The translations under genes were made by a program, and so were the position numbers. A stretch of 64,000 nt of DNA from Candidatus Thiodictyon syntrophicum (lineage in GTDB: Bacteria; Pseudomonadota; Gammaproteobacteria; Chromatiales; Chromatiaceae): the NCBI RefSeq assembly GCF_002813775.1, contig NZ_CP020370.1:3373501-3437500 (forward strand), written 5' to 3'. Positions 44,906 through 54,700 of this stretch are shown in pieces (position 1 is the first letter of the stretch; each line of letters begins with the position of its first letter). The notes under the pieces were generated by a model. The model was given only the letters and a program-made list of their open reading frames with translations, was not told the origin of the DNA and made no database searches.

Positions 44906-45808
44906 AGCTACCGGACCGCGCTGGTCGGGGAGCGACTGCTGCGGCCCGCGCTGGAACAGGCGCAGCTTCCCGAGGCCGCGGCCTGGGCCGATGCCGTGAT
45001 GGCCCTGTGGCGCAAGGAGGTGACGGATGCGCGCGCCGCCGACGCGGACGAGACCGCCGCACCCCTGATCGTCGGGGAGCAGGAGGTGCGTCTCTTCGTC
45101 GCCGTCGCCACGACCTGTGCCGCCGCGGGCATCGCCCCCGGCGGACTGCGTGCCCTGGTGGAGCGGAGGCCGCCGAGCGACACAGCTCCCGCGGTCGTGC
45201 AGGCGATCGAGGCACTGTGCACCACGCGCGGCTCGGTCGGCTTCGACGGCGCACTCTTCGGCCGGATGGCGACGGGAATCGCGGTGGCGACCGTGGACCG
45301 CGCGGTGCGGTTCGGCGATGCCCTGACCACCCATGCCATCACGCCGGTCGTCGACTTCTTCCTGGTCACCGATGACCTCAAGGACCGCGCGGCGGGCGAG
45401 GCCGGCGGGTCGCATATCAACACCCGGGAGGAGGCGGCCGGGCTCTTCTACCGCCATGTCCTCATCGACACCGCCCAACTGCAAAGCAACGGGGTCGCGC
45501 CGGCCGCGGTCATAGCGCCGCTGCTCGCCGTCCTGCTCACCGTCTCGCCCATCGGCAACCGGTCACCGGCGCGGGTGATCGAGACATTGGTCGAGGTCGG
45601 CGGGCAGGTCCGTTCGCTGATGGACGCCTATGCCGCGCCGGTTTCCCGGCAGGACCAGGCGGTGACGCGCCTGCGCGAGACCGCCGCGGCGGACGCGGAG
45701 ACCTACGGCAGACCGGCGGCGGCACTGTGCCTCTCCGAGCAGTCGGCGCAGCCGGTATCGCGTGTGCAGTCGCTGGCCGCTGCCGCCCTGGCCGCATGGG
45801 TGAAGTGA
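44906..45808 (+). pseudogene. cas7e (cse4/casC)-like, 5'-truncated and fused to cas8e remnant
   Basis: In one open frame from ATG 44741 the Cas8e-like piece runs into the body of a Cas7e backbone subunit: SYRTALVGERLLRPALEQAQLPE, FDGALFGRMATG, LTTHAITPVVDFFLVTDDLK, GGSHINTREEAAGLFYRHVLIDTAQLQSN, VSPIGNRSPARVIETLVEV. The first 60-70 residues of Cas7e and the whole of cse2 (cas11) are absent, so a deletion has joined cas8e to cas7e. The stop overlaps the cas5e start (TGATG). Confidence 0.75.
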
Positions 45809-46455
45809 TGCAAGCCCAGGTGATGCGCTGGCGCGGACCCCTGATGTCGCTCGGCGGGTCGCGGATCGACGGCTATGCGCAGCAGATGCCGATCCCCTCG
45901 CTGACCATGGTCGCCGGGATGCTCGGCGCCGCGCTCGGGTACCGGCGCGGCGACGAGCGGTTGGGCGCGCTGGCCGAGGCCCTGCGCTATGGCGTCGTGG
46001 TCCACCGGCCGGGGACGCCGCTCGTGGACTTCCAGACCGCGGACCTGGCGGCCATCGGCATGAAGTGCGCGGTGGTGGATCGGCACGGCGCGTTACAGGT
46101 GATCAGGCGCGAGGGCAGCGGCGGCGCCAAGGAGCGTCAGATGCAGTATCGCCCGCTGCTCGCCGACGCCGATATGAGCGTGGTCGCGGCGGTCGATCCG
46201 CCCTGGACCGCGCCGCAACTCATCGAGGCACTGCGCGACCCGGTCTTTCCGCTGTGTCTCGGTCGCCAGTCGTGCCCGCCCGGCGGCCAGGTGGGTGAGC
46301 GTGTCCTTGAAGCCTCGTCGCTCGGTGATGCCTTGGACTTGGTGAAGTCGGAGCGCGGTGGAACCCTCTACCGGCCGGTGGCGGGGCTGGTCGATGGGCT
46401 GGTGGTGTCGGTGCCGTCGCGGGGGCGAGGGGCGATGCTGTTTGCGGTGGGGTGA
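45808..46455 (+). CDS. Cas5e (CasD)-like Cascade subunit
   Basis: 215 residues, apparently intact. It starts like Cas5 proteins (VMRWRGPLMSLGG) and contains the Cas5e landmarks MPIPSLTMVAGMLGAALGYRRGDERL, then LVDFQTADL, and the end motif ALRDPVFPLCLGRQSCPPGG. In a complete system it caps the Cascade complex at the crRNA 5' handle. Its start overlaps the cas7e stop. No cas6e, cas1 or cas2 follows, only a short repeat array. Confidence 0.8.
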   Translation: MQAQVMRWRGPLMSLGGSRIDGYAQQMPIPSLTMVAGMLGAALGYRRGDERLGALAEALRYGVVVHRPGTPLVDFQTADLAAIGMKCAVVDRHGALQVIRREGSGGAKERQMQYRPLLADADMSVVAAVDPPWTAPQLIEALRDPVFPLCLGRQSCPPGGQVGERVLEASSLGDALDLVKSERGGTLYRPVAGLVDGLVVSVPSRGRGAMLFAVG

Positions 46456-46500
46456 TGGTTTTGGCCGTTTTGCGATGGAGATTAAGTTGTTATGTGCGAG

Positions 46501-46651
46501 GTCTCTTCCCCGTGCGCGGGGGTTCACCGGCCAACATCGCACGCTGGAACGCGATGCTTACGTCGCTTCCCCGTGTGCGAGGGTTCACCCGCCAACGAGC
46601 TCGCGAAGGTCGACCAGGCCGAGTCTCTTCCCCGTCCGCGGGGGTTTACGC
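46501..46651 (+). CRISPR. Degenerate type I-E-like CRISPR array (3 repeats, 2 spacers)
   Basis: 29-base repeats at 46501-46529, 46562-46590 and 46623-46651, starting GTCTCTTCCCCGTGCGCGGG, GTCGCTTCCCCGTGTGCGAG and GTCTCTTCCCCGTCCGCGGG. The period is exactly 61 bases (32-base spacers), as in type I-E. The repeats differ from each other at several positions, so the array is old. The region 46456-46500 (rich in T and G) is the likely leader, directly after cas5e. Confidence 0.85.
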
Positions 46652-47147
46652 CCAATTGCGGCATCGTTGCGGAGAAAGCCAATGGCGAATCTCGAACACT
46701 ACCGCTTCGTCCTGCTCGATTCGGTCGAGCGTTTGCGTCGCGACGCCAAGGCGCCAAGAGGACAGGGAGTCCAAGGCTTCAGCCTTGGCGCTGCCCATCC
46801 AAGGCTGAAGCCTTGGACTCCAGGTCGCGCGGCGCTCGCGAATCGATGGCGGAAACTCGCCTTGAGCGGGGTTTCTGGCTCCTACGCTCCAGCGTGGGAG
46901 CAAGTGCCGACGCTCCAGCGTCGCGTGCCTGGACGGGCCGCTGGAGCAGCCTTGATCATTATTCCGGCCACCTCGAGGGTAACATCCGTCGCGGCCTGGG
47001 GGCCGCTCCTACGGCGTAGGAGCGGCCCCCAGGCCGCGACGGGTTGCCGCAAGGGCCGCTGGCCGGGTTATCATCAAGGCCGCCGGAGCGGCCGGACCGT
47101 ATTGCCACACCGCTCCTTGCTAACGAGCGAACGAGAGGAATGACCAA
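46652..47147. repeat. Repeat region: AAGGCTTCAGCCTT palindrome and DUF6399-type element (copy G)
   Basis: 46766-46823 is an AAGGCTTCAGCCTT pair. 46950-47081 is a short element with ends CCTTGATCATTATTCCGGCC and GGCCGGGTTATCATCAAGGC and an internal GCGGCCTGGGGGCCGCTCCT palindrome, as in copy B. A short frame from 46682 (ANLEHYRFVLLDSVERLRRD) runs into the palindrome and may be the start of a lost gene. Confidence 0.75.
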
Positions 47148-47579
47148 ATGATCTGGACACTGCAAATCAAACTCCTGTCAGGGCATTGGGCGGAAAAGGA
47201 CTGGGCGGCGACCATCGCCCTCGACGCCGCGACGACGCTGGAGGACCTGCACTACATCATCCAGCGAGCCGTCGCTTTCGGTGACGACCACCTCTATAGC
47301 TTCTTTATTGCCCGGACGCAGCGGAGCCGGGACCGCGTCCGCTATGATAACGACCCCGACAACGAGGCGGACGATCGTCTGTATACCACGACGCTGGAGA
47401 GCCTGTTCCCCCTGCCGAAGGGTCGAAAGCTGTTCTACCTGTTCGATTACGGTGACTACTGGATCTTCCAGATCAGCCGGACCAGGAGCAAACCATTCGC
47501 GGCGCAGCCCGGTGTCGCTTACCCCAGCCTGATCGATGAGAGCGGCGAGAAGCCCGAGCAATTCCCAGCGTTCGAGTAA
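47148..47579 (+). CDS. Plasmid pRiA4b ORF-3-like protein
   Basis: 143 residues of the PF07929 type. It has the N-terminal strand and LDAATTLEDLHYIIQRAVAFGDDHLYSFFIA, then LESLFPLPKGRKLFYLFDYGDYWIFQI, and the short YPSLIDESGEKPEQFP end. Family members are widespread on plasmids and beside transposons; their function is unknown. A GAGAGG box nine to ten bases upstream supports the start. It sits between the CRISPR array and cas3 remnants and is not a Cas protein. Confidence 0.85.
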   Translation: MIWTLQIKLLSGHWAEKDWAATIALDAATTLEDLHYIIQRAVAFGDDHLYSFFIARTQRSRDRVRYDNDPDNEADDRLYTTTLESLFPLPKGRKLFYLFDYGDYWIFQISRTRSKPFAAQPGVAYPSLIDESGEKPEQFPAFE

Positions 47580-47633
47580 CGCATCCGCCACAAAAAATCT
47601 TGGCGCCTCGGCGTCTTGGCGTGAGCATTCTTC

Positions 47634-49276
47634 TTGCAGTGTACAGGGCTTCCCGTGACCGCTATCGCCAAGACTGACCGTAAGACCGGCGCGCGCCGTT
47701 CCCTGATCGGGCACTCGCTCGATATCGCGCTGGCGGCCGCGCGCCTGCTCGCCGCGCCGGTCCTGCGCAGTCGTCTGGAGACGACGTGCGGGCATAGGCT
47801 TACCGAGGTCCAACTCGCCAGGCTCACCTGTCTCGCCGGGCTGCACGACTGCGGCAAGGCACTGGTCGGTTTCCAGGCAAACATCTCGGTCGCGCTGGCA
47901 CAGGTCAGGACGCAGGTCGCGGCCACGTCGGCCTATGACCCGATCGCCGAGATGGACGAACTGGCCGCCGAGTTGCTGCGGCGCTTTCCGACGGCGCTCG
48001 GGGAGGCGGCGCCGATCCAGTGGACCTGCTCCTTGGACCATCTCTTTGCGGGGCTCACGATGCTGGCCGACTGGCTCGGCTCCAGTCTGCCGGTGGCGGG
48101 TGACGACTGGCGGCCGTCGCGTCGCTGCTTGACTCGCTGCCCTGGTCCGGTTGGCACTCGGGGGCGCCCGCGGTCCACGGGCGCATCGCGCGGCTGGCGC
48201 GCACCCATTCGCCCGCGCTCGCGAGCCGGGTGGTGCGGGCATTGGCCGGGAATCTCGGCACGGACGGCGTCGCACGGGCAGTCTCCGGCGTGCCCGACCC
48301 GGACCAGTGGCAGCAGACCGGGTCCTGGGCCATCGCCTGCCCCAAGCGGGTGATGGCCGCGCCCATCGCGGTCGGCACCATCGATCAGGCGATGCTGTCG
48401 GTGCTGCGCACCCGGCACGCCTATCGTGAACTGCTGGCGGCCGGTGTGCCGACGATGCTGCACCACTCGCGCTACGTGGACCTGGACCGGCAGACGCTCG
48501 ACGCGCTGCTGGTCGGCGTCATCGGCAAGGGCGGCACCCGGATGCCGCTCGCCATCGTCGCCACCCAGACCGCGGAGCAGTCGTTGGACATCGACGCCGA
48601 CCTGCTGGTGTCCGATCCGGCGCCCGCGGACGTGCTGCTGCAACGGCGCGGGCGCTTGGGCCGGCATCGGCCGACCGAGGTCCTGCCGATGCTGGTGCTC
48701 GAACCGCAGGCGGTGGAGGAGACCGCCGCGGTCGCGCTGCGGCGGGCTCTGGGGCAACACGGCCAGATGCCGGCCGGCAGCGAGTGGGCCTATGTCTATG
48801 ACGTCCTGGCGACGCTCGCGACACTGGAGGCGTTGCGCGGGAGGGACTGCATCGCGGTCCCAGACGATGTGCGGCAGTTGGTGGAGACGGCGACGCATCC
48901 CGATGCGCTTGCGGCGTTCGCCGGTCTACGAGGCTGGTCGCCGTTGTGGCAGGAGACTTGGGGCCGCCGGCTGGCCCAGCGGCAACTGGCCCAGGGCGGG
49001 TTGCTGGACTGGTCGCGACCCTATGCGGAGCAGCCGATGACCGAGGCCGTGCCGACCCGGCTGGGTGAGGGCACGGTGACGGTCGAACTGAGCGTGGCGA
49101 TGGCGTCGCCATTCACAGGCTCGGCTATCCAGGCGCTGCCGGTACCGGCGCGTTGGCTGCGCGATGTCGCACCCGGGACGATTGGCGTCCCGACACCGGA
49201 TGGCGCGGGCGGCTACCGGGTCGATGTCGGCGCGTGCCGACTCCGCTATGACTCGATCGGACTGCGCCGCCTTTGA
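47634..49276 (+). pseudogene. cas3 (HD nuclease-helicase) with frameshift and helicase-core deletion
   Basis: The first part has the HD nuclease domain (GHSLDIALAAARLL, LTCLAGLHDCGKALVGFQ, LFAGLTMLADWLG). The frame changes near 48120. The second part reads MAAPIAVGTIDQAMLSVLRTRHA and then jumps to MLHHSRYVDLDR, ATQTAEQSLDIDADLLVSD and LLQRRGRLGRHRP (helicase motifs V and VI), followed by the C-terminal domain. Helicase motifs I-IV, including the DExH box, are missing. The start is uncertain; GTG near 47655 is an alternative. It cannot unwind DNA. Confidence 0.85.
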
Positions 49277-49404
49277 CGTTCTTCGCCCAAGCCGACGCTG
49301 GGCGGAACGCGATAGCGGTTCCGCTATCTCGGTGCATGGGACGATAGCAGACCGCCCTGCGGGCATCCGCCTGACCACGCTGACGGCGCTTGCCGCGAGA
49401 GAAA

Positions 49405-49971
49405 TCTCTGTGTGATGCCGCACGGAGTGTGCCCGCGTTTGTGATTAGTGTGTCGTGGCAGTGCTGCAAGACTGCCCCTTGGCCGCGCCGCCGACTACCC
49501 TGGCGGGGCACGGTCGTCATGACTGACCATGGCTCGACCATGGCACAACCCTGGAGTTAGACGATGACATACCACATCCGTACCCTTTCACTCGGCGCAA
49601 CCCTGGTCATCGCGTGTACCGCCTGGGCCGGGGTCGTGGCGGCGCAGCCCGCGCCGCCGCCGGGCCCAATGAGCTTCTCCGCGATGGACAAGAACGGCGA
49701 CGGCGCCGTGACCGCGCAGGAGTTCGCCACCGGCCACGGTGAGCAGATGGCGGCCCGCGCGGCCCAGGGCGCCGCCATGCGCGGCGCGGCCACGGCCCCG
49801 AGCTTCGCCGACTTCGATCAGAATGGTGACGGCAAGATGACCCCGGCCGAATTCGACGCCGGGCGTCAGGCACGGATGCAGGACCGCCCGGGGATGGGTA
49901 TGGGACCCGGCATGGGCGCGGGTCCCGGGGCGGGTCCTGGTCCCGGCAAGGGGCCAGGCGCGGGCAACTAG
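49405..49971 (+). repeat. Duplicated segment (right copy): EF-hand gene plus 155 bp upstream
   Basis: Counterpart of 38152-38706, including the leader GTGTCGTGGCAGTGCTGCAA and GACCATGGCTCGACCATGGC. The short gap 49277-49404 shows no gene. Confidence 0.9.
49564..49971 (+). CDS. Secreted EF-hand protein (copy 2)
   Basis: 135 residues: signal peptide (about 1-28), EF-hand loops DKNGDGAVTAQE and DQNGDGKMTPAE, and a Gly/Met/Pro-rich tail (GMGPGMGAGPGAGPGPGKGP). About 85% identical to copy 1, with a longer tail. The neighbours differ (a minus-strand rRNA methyltransferase here), so the gene with its own promoter region was copied as a unit. Both copies are intact. Confidence 0.9.
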   Translation: MTYHIRTLSLGATLVIACTAWAGVVAAQPAPPPGPMSFSAMDKNGDGAVTAQEFATGHGEQMAARAAQGAAMRGAATAPSFADFDQNGDGKMTPAEFDAGRQARMQDRPGMGMGPGMGAGPGAGPGPGKGPGAGN

Positions 49972-50004
49972 GGGGCAAACCATTCTGCTGGACGGAAGAT
50001 CGCT

Positions 50005-50058
50005 GGTCCGCACAGCGGACCCTACGGGCGCGGCGCCGTAGGGTCCGCTGTGCGGACC
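50005..50058. repeat. GGTCCGCACAGCGGACC palindrome
   Basis: Two facing arms with a CGGGCGCGGCGCCG centre between the EF-hand gene and rsmF. They may act as a bidirectional terminator for the two converging genes. Confidence 0.75.
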
Positions 50059-50087
50059 ATAGACCTCGCTGTTGGCTATGACGGTTT

Positions 50088-51551
50088 TCATGACCCGCCG
50101 GTACACCCACTCCACCGGCTCGGAAACAGGCTCTCGATGATGCCGGAGCGGTGCAGTATGGCGACCCCCAGGACGGCGCCGCGATAGCTCACCACCACCT
50201 GGCCCGGCGGGTTGGCGGCGGCCTGCGCGGGGGTGGGGTCGAATTGCTCCCGGCGCAGATAGCGTTCGCGCTGGTCCTGCGTCAGGGCCAGGTGGAAGCG
50301 GGTCGCGGCGGGGCCGAAGAGCAGCGCCGCGCTGGTGGTGGGCTTGGGCGGGCGGACATTGGTGCGGTGGAAGAAGAGCCCGCTGCCCTCGGCCCGGGGC
50401 AGGGCGGGGGGGCAGTGGTCGGCGGCCATCAGGTGCAGCCCGCGGCGGGTCTGACGGTGGGCGCGCAGGTGGCGGAACCAGTCGGTGGGCAGGCCGTAGT
50501 GGTCGCTCAGGTCGGGCAGCCAGTCGGCGCCGTCGGAGGGGTCCAGGGGCGCGGGCAGCGGGTCCGGCTCGGCGGCCGTGCGGGCGTCTTTTTCCAGCAC
50601 GGCGATGAAGAAGCCGCCGCTGTCGTTGTGGTGGGGCCAGATGCGCAGGGCCAGGGCCAACTCGGCGGGCAGGTCGCGCCCCTCCCAGTGGGTGATGCCG
50701 GGCGTGCCGATGAGACCGGGCAGGGCGATCGGTACCAGGCGCAACTGCCCCGGGTACTCGGCCATGACCGCGGCCACCGTACACTCGTTCTCCTCCGGGG
50801 CGAAGGTACAGGTGGAATAGACGAGGCGCCCGCCGGGTTTGAGACGCTGCACCGCCTTGCGCAGCAGGGCACGCTGACGGGGCGCCAGGCGCGCCGGGCT
50901 GCCGGGGTCCAGGCGCTCCAACAGCGGCGGGCTGCGGCGTAGCGTGCCCTCGCTGGAGCAGGGGGCGTCGACCAGGATGCGGTCGAACTGGCCGGCGGCG
51001 GCGGGCCAGTTGGCCCCGTCGGTGCAGGTGGTGGAGCAGTTGAGGATGCCGAGCCGGTCCAGGTTGCCTTGCAGGGCCTTGATACGGGCGGCGGCGATGT
51101 CATTGGCGATCAAGGTGCCGCGGTTGCCCAGGGCCAGCGCGATCTGGGCGGTCTTGCCGCCGGGGGCGGCGCACAGGTCCAGCACCCGCTGACCCGGGAC
51201 CAGGTCCAGCAGCAGGGCCGGGAGCTGGGACACCTCCTCCTGGGCATGGGCGAGCCCGGCGCAGTACCACCAGTGCTGGCCGGCGCGCGTCTCGACCGGC
51301 AGGCGCAGGGCCCCCGGCAGCCAGGGGATGGTCACGGCCGCGATCCCTTCCGCCGCCAGCAGTTCGATGAGGTCGGCGACCGCGATGCGGCTGGGATTGG
51401 CCCAGATGCAGGGGGCCAGCGGGCGGCACAGGGCCGCGGCGAAGGCGTCCCAGTCGTCCAGGAGGTCGCGGTAACGCCCGAGCGGCGAGGCCGCCACCTG
51501 CTGCGGGGTCGGCAAAGAGGCGGCGCTGCCGCGGGATGCGCGTGGGTTCAT
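50088..51551 (-). CDS. rsmF: 16S rRNA (cytosine-5) methyltransferase, RsmF/RsmB family
   Basis: 487 residues from ATG 51551 (a TTG 21 bases upstream is possible). SAM-dependent m5C methyltransferase with VLDLCAAPGGKTAQIALALG (SAM site), DAPCSSEGTLRR (motif IV cysteine) and YSTCTFAPEENE (motif VI catalytic cysteine). A C-terminal PUA-like extension with RRGLHLMAADH and GAVLGVAILHRSG supports RsmF (YebU) over RsmB. The last residues (LFPSRWSGCTGGS) may be slightly altered by the adjacent repeat. A housekeeping gene, intact. Confidence 0.88.
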   Translation of the reverse strand: MNPRASRGSAASLPTPQQVAASPLGRYRDLLDDWDAFAAALCRPLAPCIWANPSRIAVADLIELLAAEGIAAVTIPWLPGALRLPVETRAGQHWWYCAGLAHAQEEVSQLPALLLDLVPGQRVLDLCAAPGGKTAQIALALGNRGTLIANDIAAARIKALQGNLDRLGILNCSTTCTDGANWPAAAGQFDRILVDAPCSSEGTLRRSPPLLERLDPGSPARLAPRQRALLRKAVQRLKPGGRLVYSTCTFAPEENECTVAAVMAEYPGQLRLVPIALPGLIGTPGITHWEGRDLPAELALALRIWPHHNDSGGFFIAVLEKDARTAAEPDPLPAPLDPSDGADWLPDLSDHYGLPTDWFRHLRAHRQTRRGLHLMAADHCPPALPRAEGSGLFFHRTNVRPPKPTTSAALLFGPAATRFHLALTQDQRERYLRREQFDPTPAQAAANPPGQVVVSYRGAVLGVAILHRSGIIESLFPSRWSGCTGGS

Positions 51552-51584
51552 AGGGTCCGGTCCATTAGGCAATGCCTCTAACTC

Positions 51585-51690
51585 CGTCGTCGTTGTCGTT
51601 GTCGTAATCGAAAAAGCGATGCACTTTGGGGTACGAGAGAATCCGGGACACTCGAATAACCTCGATTACGACAACGACAACGACAACGAC
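51585..51690. repeat. Hairpin of GTCGTTGTC / GACAACGAC units
   Basis: Same family as 11405-11467, with a longer 50-base centre. It sits upstream of rsmF and downstream of the converging end of the next minus-strand gene. Confidence 0.75.
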
Positions 51691-51707
51691 CCGCTGCGGC
51701 GACGGCT

Positions 51708-54700
51708 TCACCGAGTGCCGCCCAGTTCATCGATGAAGGCCGCCGCCTGGGCGCGCATCCGGTCCAATGCCTGGTCGTCCAGCGGCGGGGCGGTCAGGGC
51801 GCGGTGATCGACCTCAAGGCCGTTGAGCAGGTCATCCAGCCAGCGGGCCGCCCGCGTTGCCGCCGGGCGGTCGCCGCCGCGGGCGATGGCCGTCTCCAGG
51901 GCCTGGAGGTAGCGGTAGTCGTCGATCGCCTCGCCGAAGCGCGCCAGGTCCTGGGTCGGGATCAGGACGCCGGGTTGATCCGTGGGGAAGGCGGCGGCGA
52001 AGTCGTCCTCGCGCCCGTCCAGTGCATAGTAGGGGTCGACGTGGGTGGCGTTGAAGGCGAACTGAAAATAGCCGGCGCGGCAGCCCAGGCGGTGCAGCCG
52101 ATACTGGTAGAGCCCGCGGGCATAGCGCCCGCCCAGGTTGTAGGTGCCGCACTGGCCGTCGGCCGCACGGATCTGCCCCAGGGCCCAGGCGTTGTGGTGG
52201 GTGAGAAAGACCTGATCCACCCGGCCCACCAGGGCCGCGGCGGGCGATTTCGCGTCGGTGATGCTGGTGAAGACCGAACTGCGGGCGCCGGCCGCGCGCA
52301 GCGCGTCGGCCAGGGCGGCGCTCTGGGCGATGCCGGCGCCGCTGGGCTCGTCGCCGACGGTGTAGATGGGCTCCAAACGGTCGGCGCCGGCCAGATGGGC
52401 GCGGGTGGCCGCCAGGACGCGCGCCAGGACCTCCGGGTAGGGGGCGCCGAAGGCGTGTTGGGTGTCGCCGACCTGGTAGCGCTCGAAACCGATGCCGCGC
52501 GGGGCCAGGCCGCCATAGCTGTGGGGCGGGAAGGGGAAGGGGGCGCCCTGGGTCAGTACCGCGTCCAGGGTGGAGAAGTCGATGGCGAGTCCCGACGCGC
52601 CCTTGGTCGGCAGGACGCCGCCGATGCCACCGGTGAAGGCGGTCATGCCGTGGCGGCGGACCAGTTCCAGGGCCGGGGCTATGTCGGCCGCCCGCTTGGC
52701 GGCCAGGGCGGCGGGGAAGGCGCTCTCGGTGTAGACCGGGACACTGCCGAGCCAGCCGAAGGGCTGGTTGGCGACGGGCAGGGGCCAGGGCCGCACCGTG
52801 GCGGCGACCGGCAGGCTCAGGCGGCGGCCGTCGCCAAGGGTCAGTCGCAGCGTTCCCTCATGGGTCCCGGCCGGGCAGTCCGCCTGCGGGCTGACGCTGA
52901 ACCAGAGGCGCCGACTCTGTCCGGCGGGGAGTTGCAGCGGCAGGGTCAGGGGGTCGAGCAGGCGCGGGAGCATGGCATAGCGGGCGCCGTCGTCGGTGGT
53001 GCGGGTGAGCTTGTGGCGGACCTGGTAGGGGTCGGCACGCAGCCCCGGCAGGTCCAGTTCGGCGGCAGTCAGGGTCAGCCCGGCCAGGGCGTACAGGTCG
53101 AGCGTCAGGGGCTCCAACTCGCCCTGGGCGAGTGTGATCTCGATGCGCGCGACCGATTCGTCCGGGCGCGGGCGGTCGGCGGCCTTGAGGTCCTGGCCCC
53201 AATGGCGATGGAAGACGCGCAGTTCCGGGATCGGCCCCGGCGCGGGCGCCACCGTGGCGCCGGCCGCGGCGGGTGACGGCTCGCGGTCCTCCGCATACTC
53301 GTTGCGGTACTGCTCATGCAGCCGCTCCCATAGCTCCTCGATGAAGGCGCGCGCCTGCCGATCCTCCGTCATCGGCCAGATCAACAGTGCGGACAGGGTG
53401 TTGGCGAAGGTCTTGGCGGCGCCGGCGGTGAAGTCCAGGCGCAGTTGGCCGTCGGTGACGCGGACCTGGAACTCGATCGGCCGGTAGCGGCCGCGGATGT
53501 AGCGGGTCCAGATGTCGTTCCCGGGCAGGTCCTCGGTGTGCTGGTGGGCGAAGATGCGCGCGAGCAGGGACTCGGGCGTCATCCGGTCGGTGTAGACCTC
53601 GGTGCCCTGGGCCAGCACGGCGCGTCGGTCGTAGTTCTGCACATACTCCCAATAGCCTGGGTCCTCCAGCATCAGCCAGACGCCGTAGTCTCCGTCCGGC
53701 AGGTCGAAGCGCAGGCCCCCGGAGGCGATGGAGAGCCAGTCGCGCAGCAGGTTGTCCGGGTGGCGGCGGTCCTCGCTCTTGGGGATGCGCGTGGCCGGGT
53801 CGAAGCCGTAGCCGCGCCCGGGGCGATAGCCCAGGTCGGCGGTCAGGGGGCTGAAGCCGCCCATGACCGGGCTGGTCTCGGTACCGCCGTCGAGCTTGAG
53901 CAGGCGCGCGAAGTCATTGCGGTACGGCGGGTCCGAGGTCAATCGGGCGTCCATGACCTGGACCTGGCCGGCGCCGCTCACACTGATGAAGAGCCGGGTG
54001 ATGGCGTCGAGTGCCAGGCGGCGGCGCTCCTTGATCACCGACTTTTCGCCGACGAAGACCTGGAGCGGGATGCGCAGCCGCTGCTCGCCCGGCAGGAAGC
54101 GGGTGTACCAGTTGACCCGGGACCAGTAGTTGGCGGTGCGCGCGTCGCGGATCTCCACCAGGCCGTCGACGGGCCGCGCGCCCGGGTTCCTGATCTGGAG
54201 GTCCAGATAGTCATAACCGGACCAGTCCGTCGGCAGGCCCTTGCCGGGGGTCAGATCCACATGACCGGCACCGTCGCCGATCGAGCGCGGCGGGTCGAAG
54301 GCGGCCAGCACCCGCGGCCCTGGGTGACGCGGCGGGATCAGGGCCGCCCGATCCGCCGCGGCCAGGCGGCGGCAGTGGGGGCGCGCGGCCTGCTCCGGGT
54401 CGGCGCAGTAGCCCGCGAGCAGCAAGTCCGCCGCGACCAGGGGCGGGGTGAAGCGCAGGGGTTCGCGGCTCGCCGCGGCCGGCTGCACGCCCGTGGGACT
54501 GGGGTCGTCGGGGGCGAGCGCGGTCAGCCGCACCTCGTCGAGCCACAGGTCCCCGGGGCCGTAGAGGAAGCAGTAGAGGGTGCTGTCGGTCTCCTTGGTT
54601 ACCTCGAAGACCAGGTCCACCGGGGTCCAATCCTGATCCCCCTGGGGCAGCTTCACCATCGCCGGGCGGCTGCCCGGCAGTTCCAGGAGCAGGCGGCCGC

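Noticed and set aside
46682..46760. Short ORF starting ANLEHYRFVLLDSVERL after the CRISPR array as a cas gene
   Set aside because: Too short, runs straight into an AAGGCTTCAGCCTT palindrome, and shows no Cas motif; at most the start of a lost gene.
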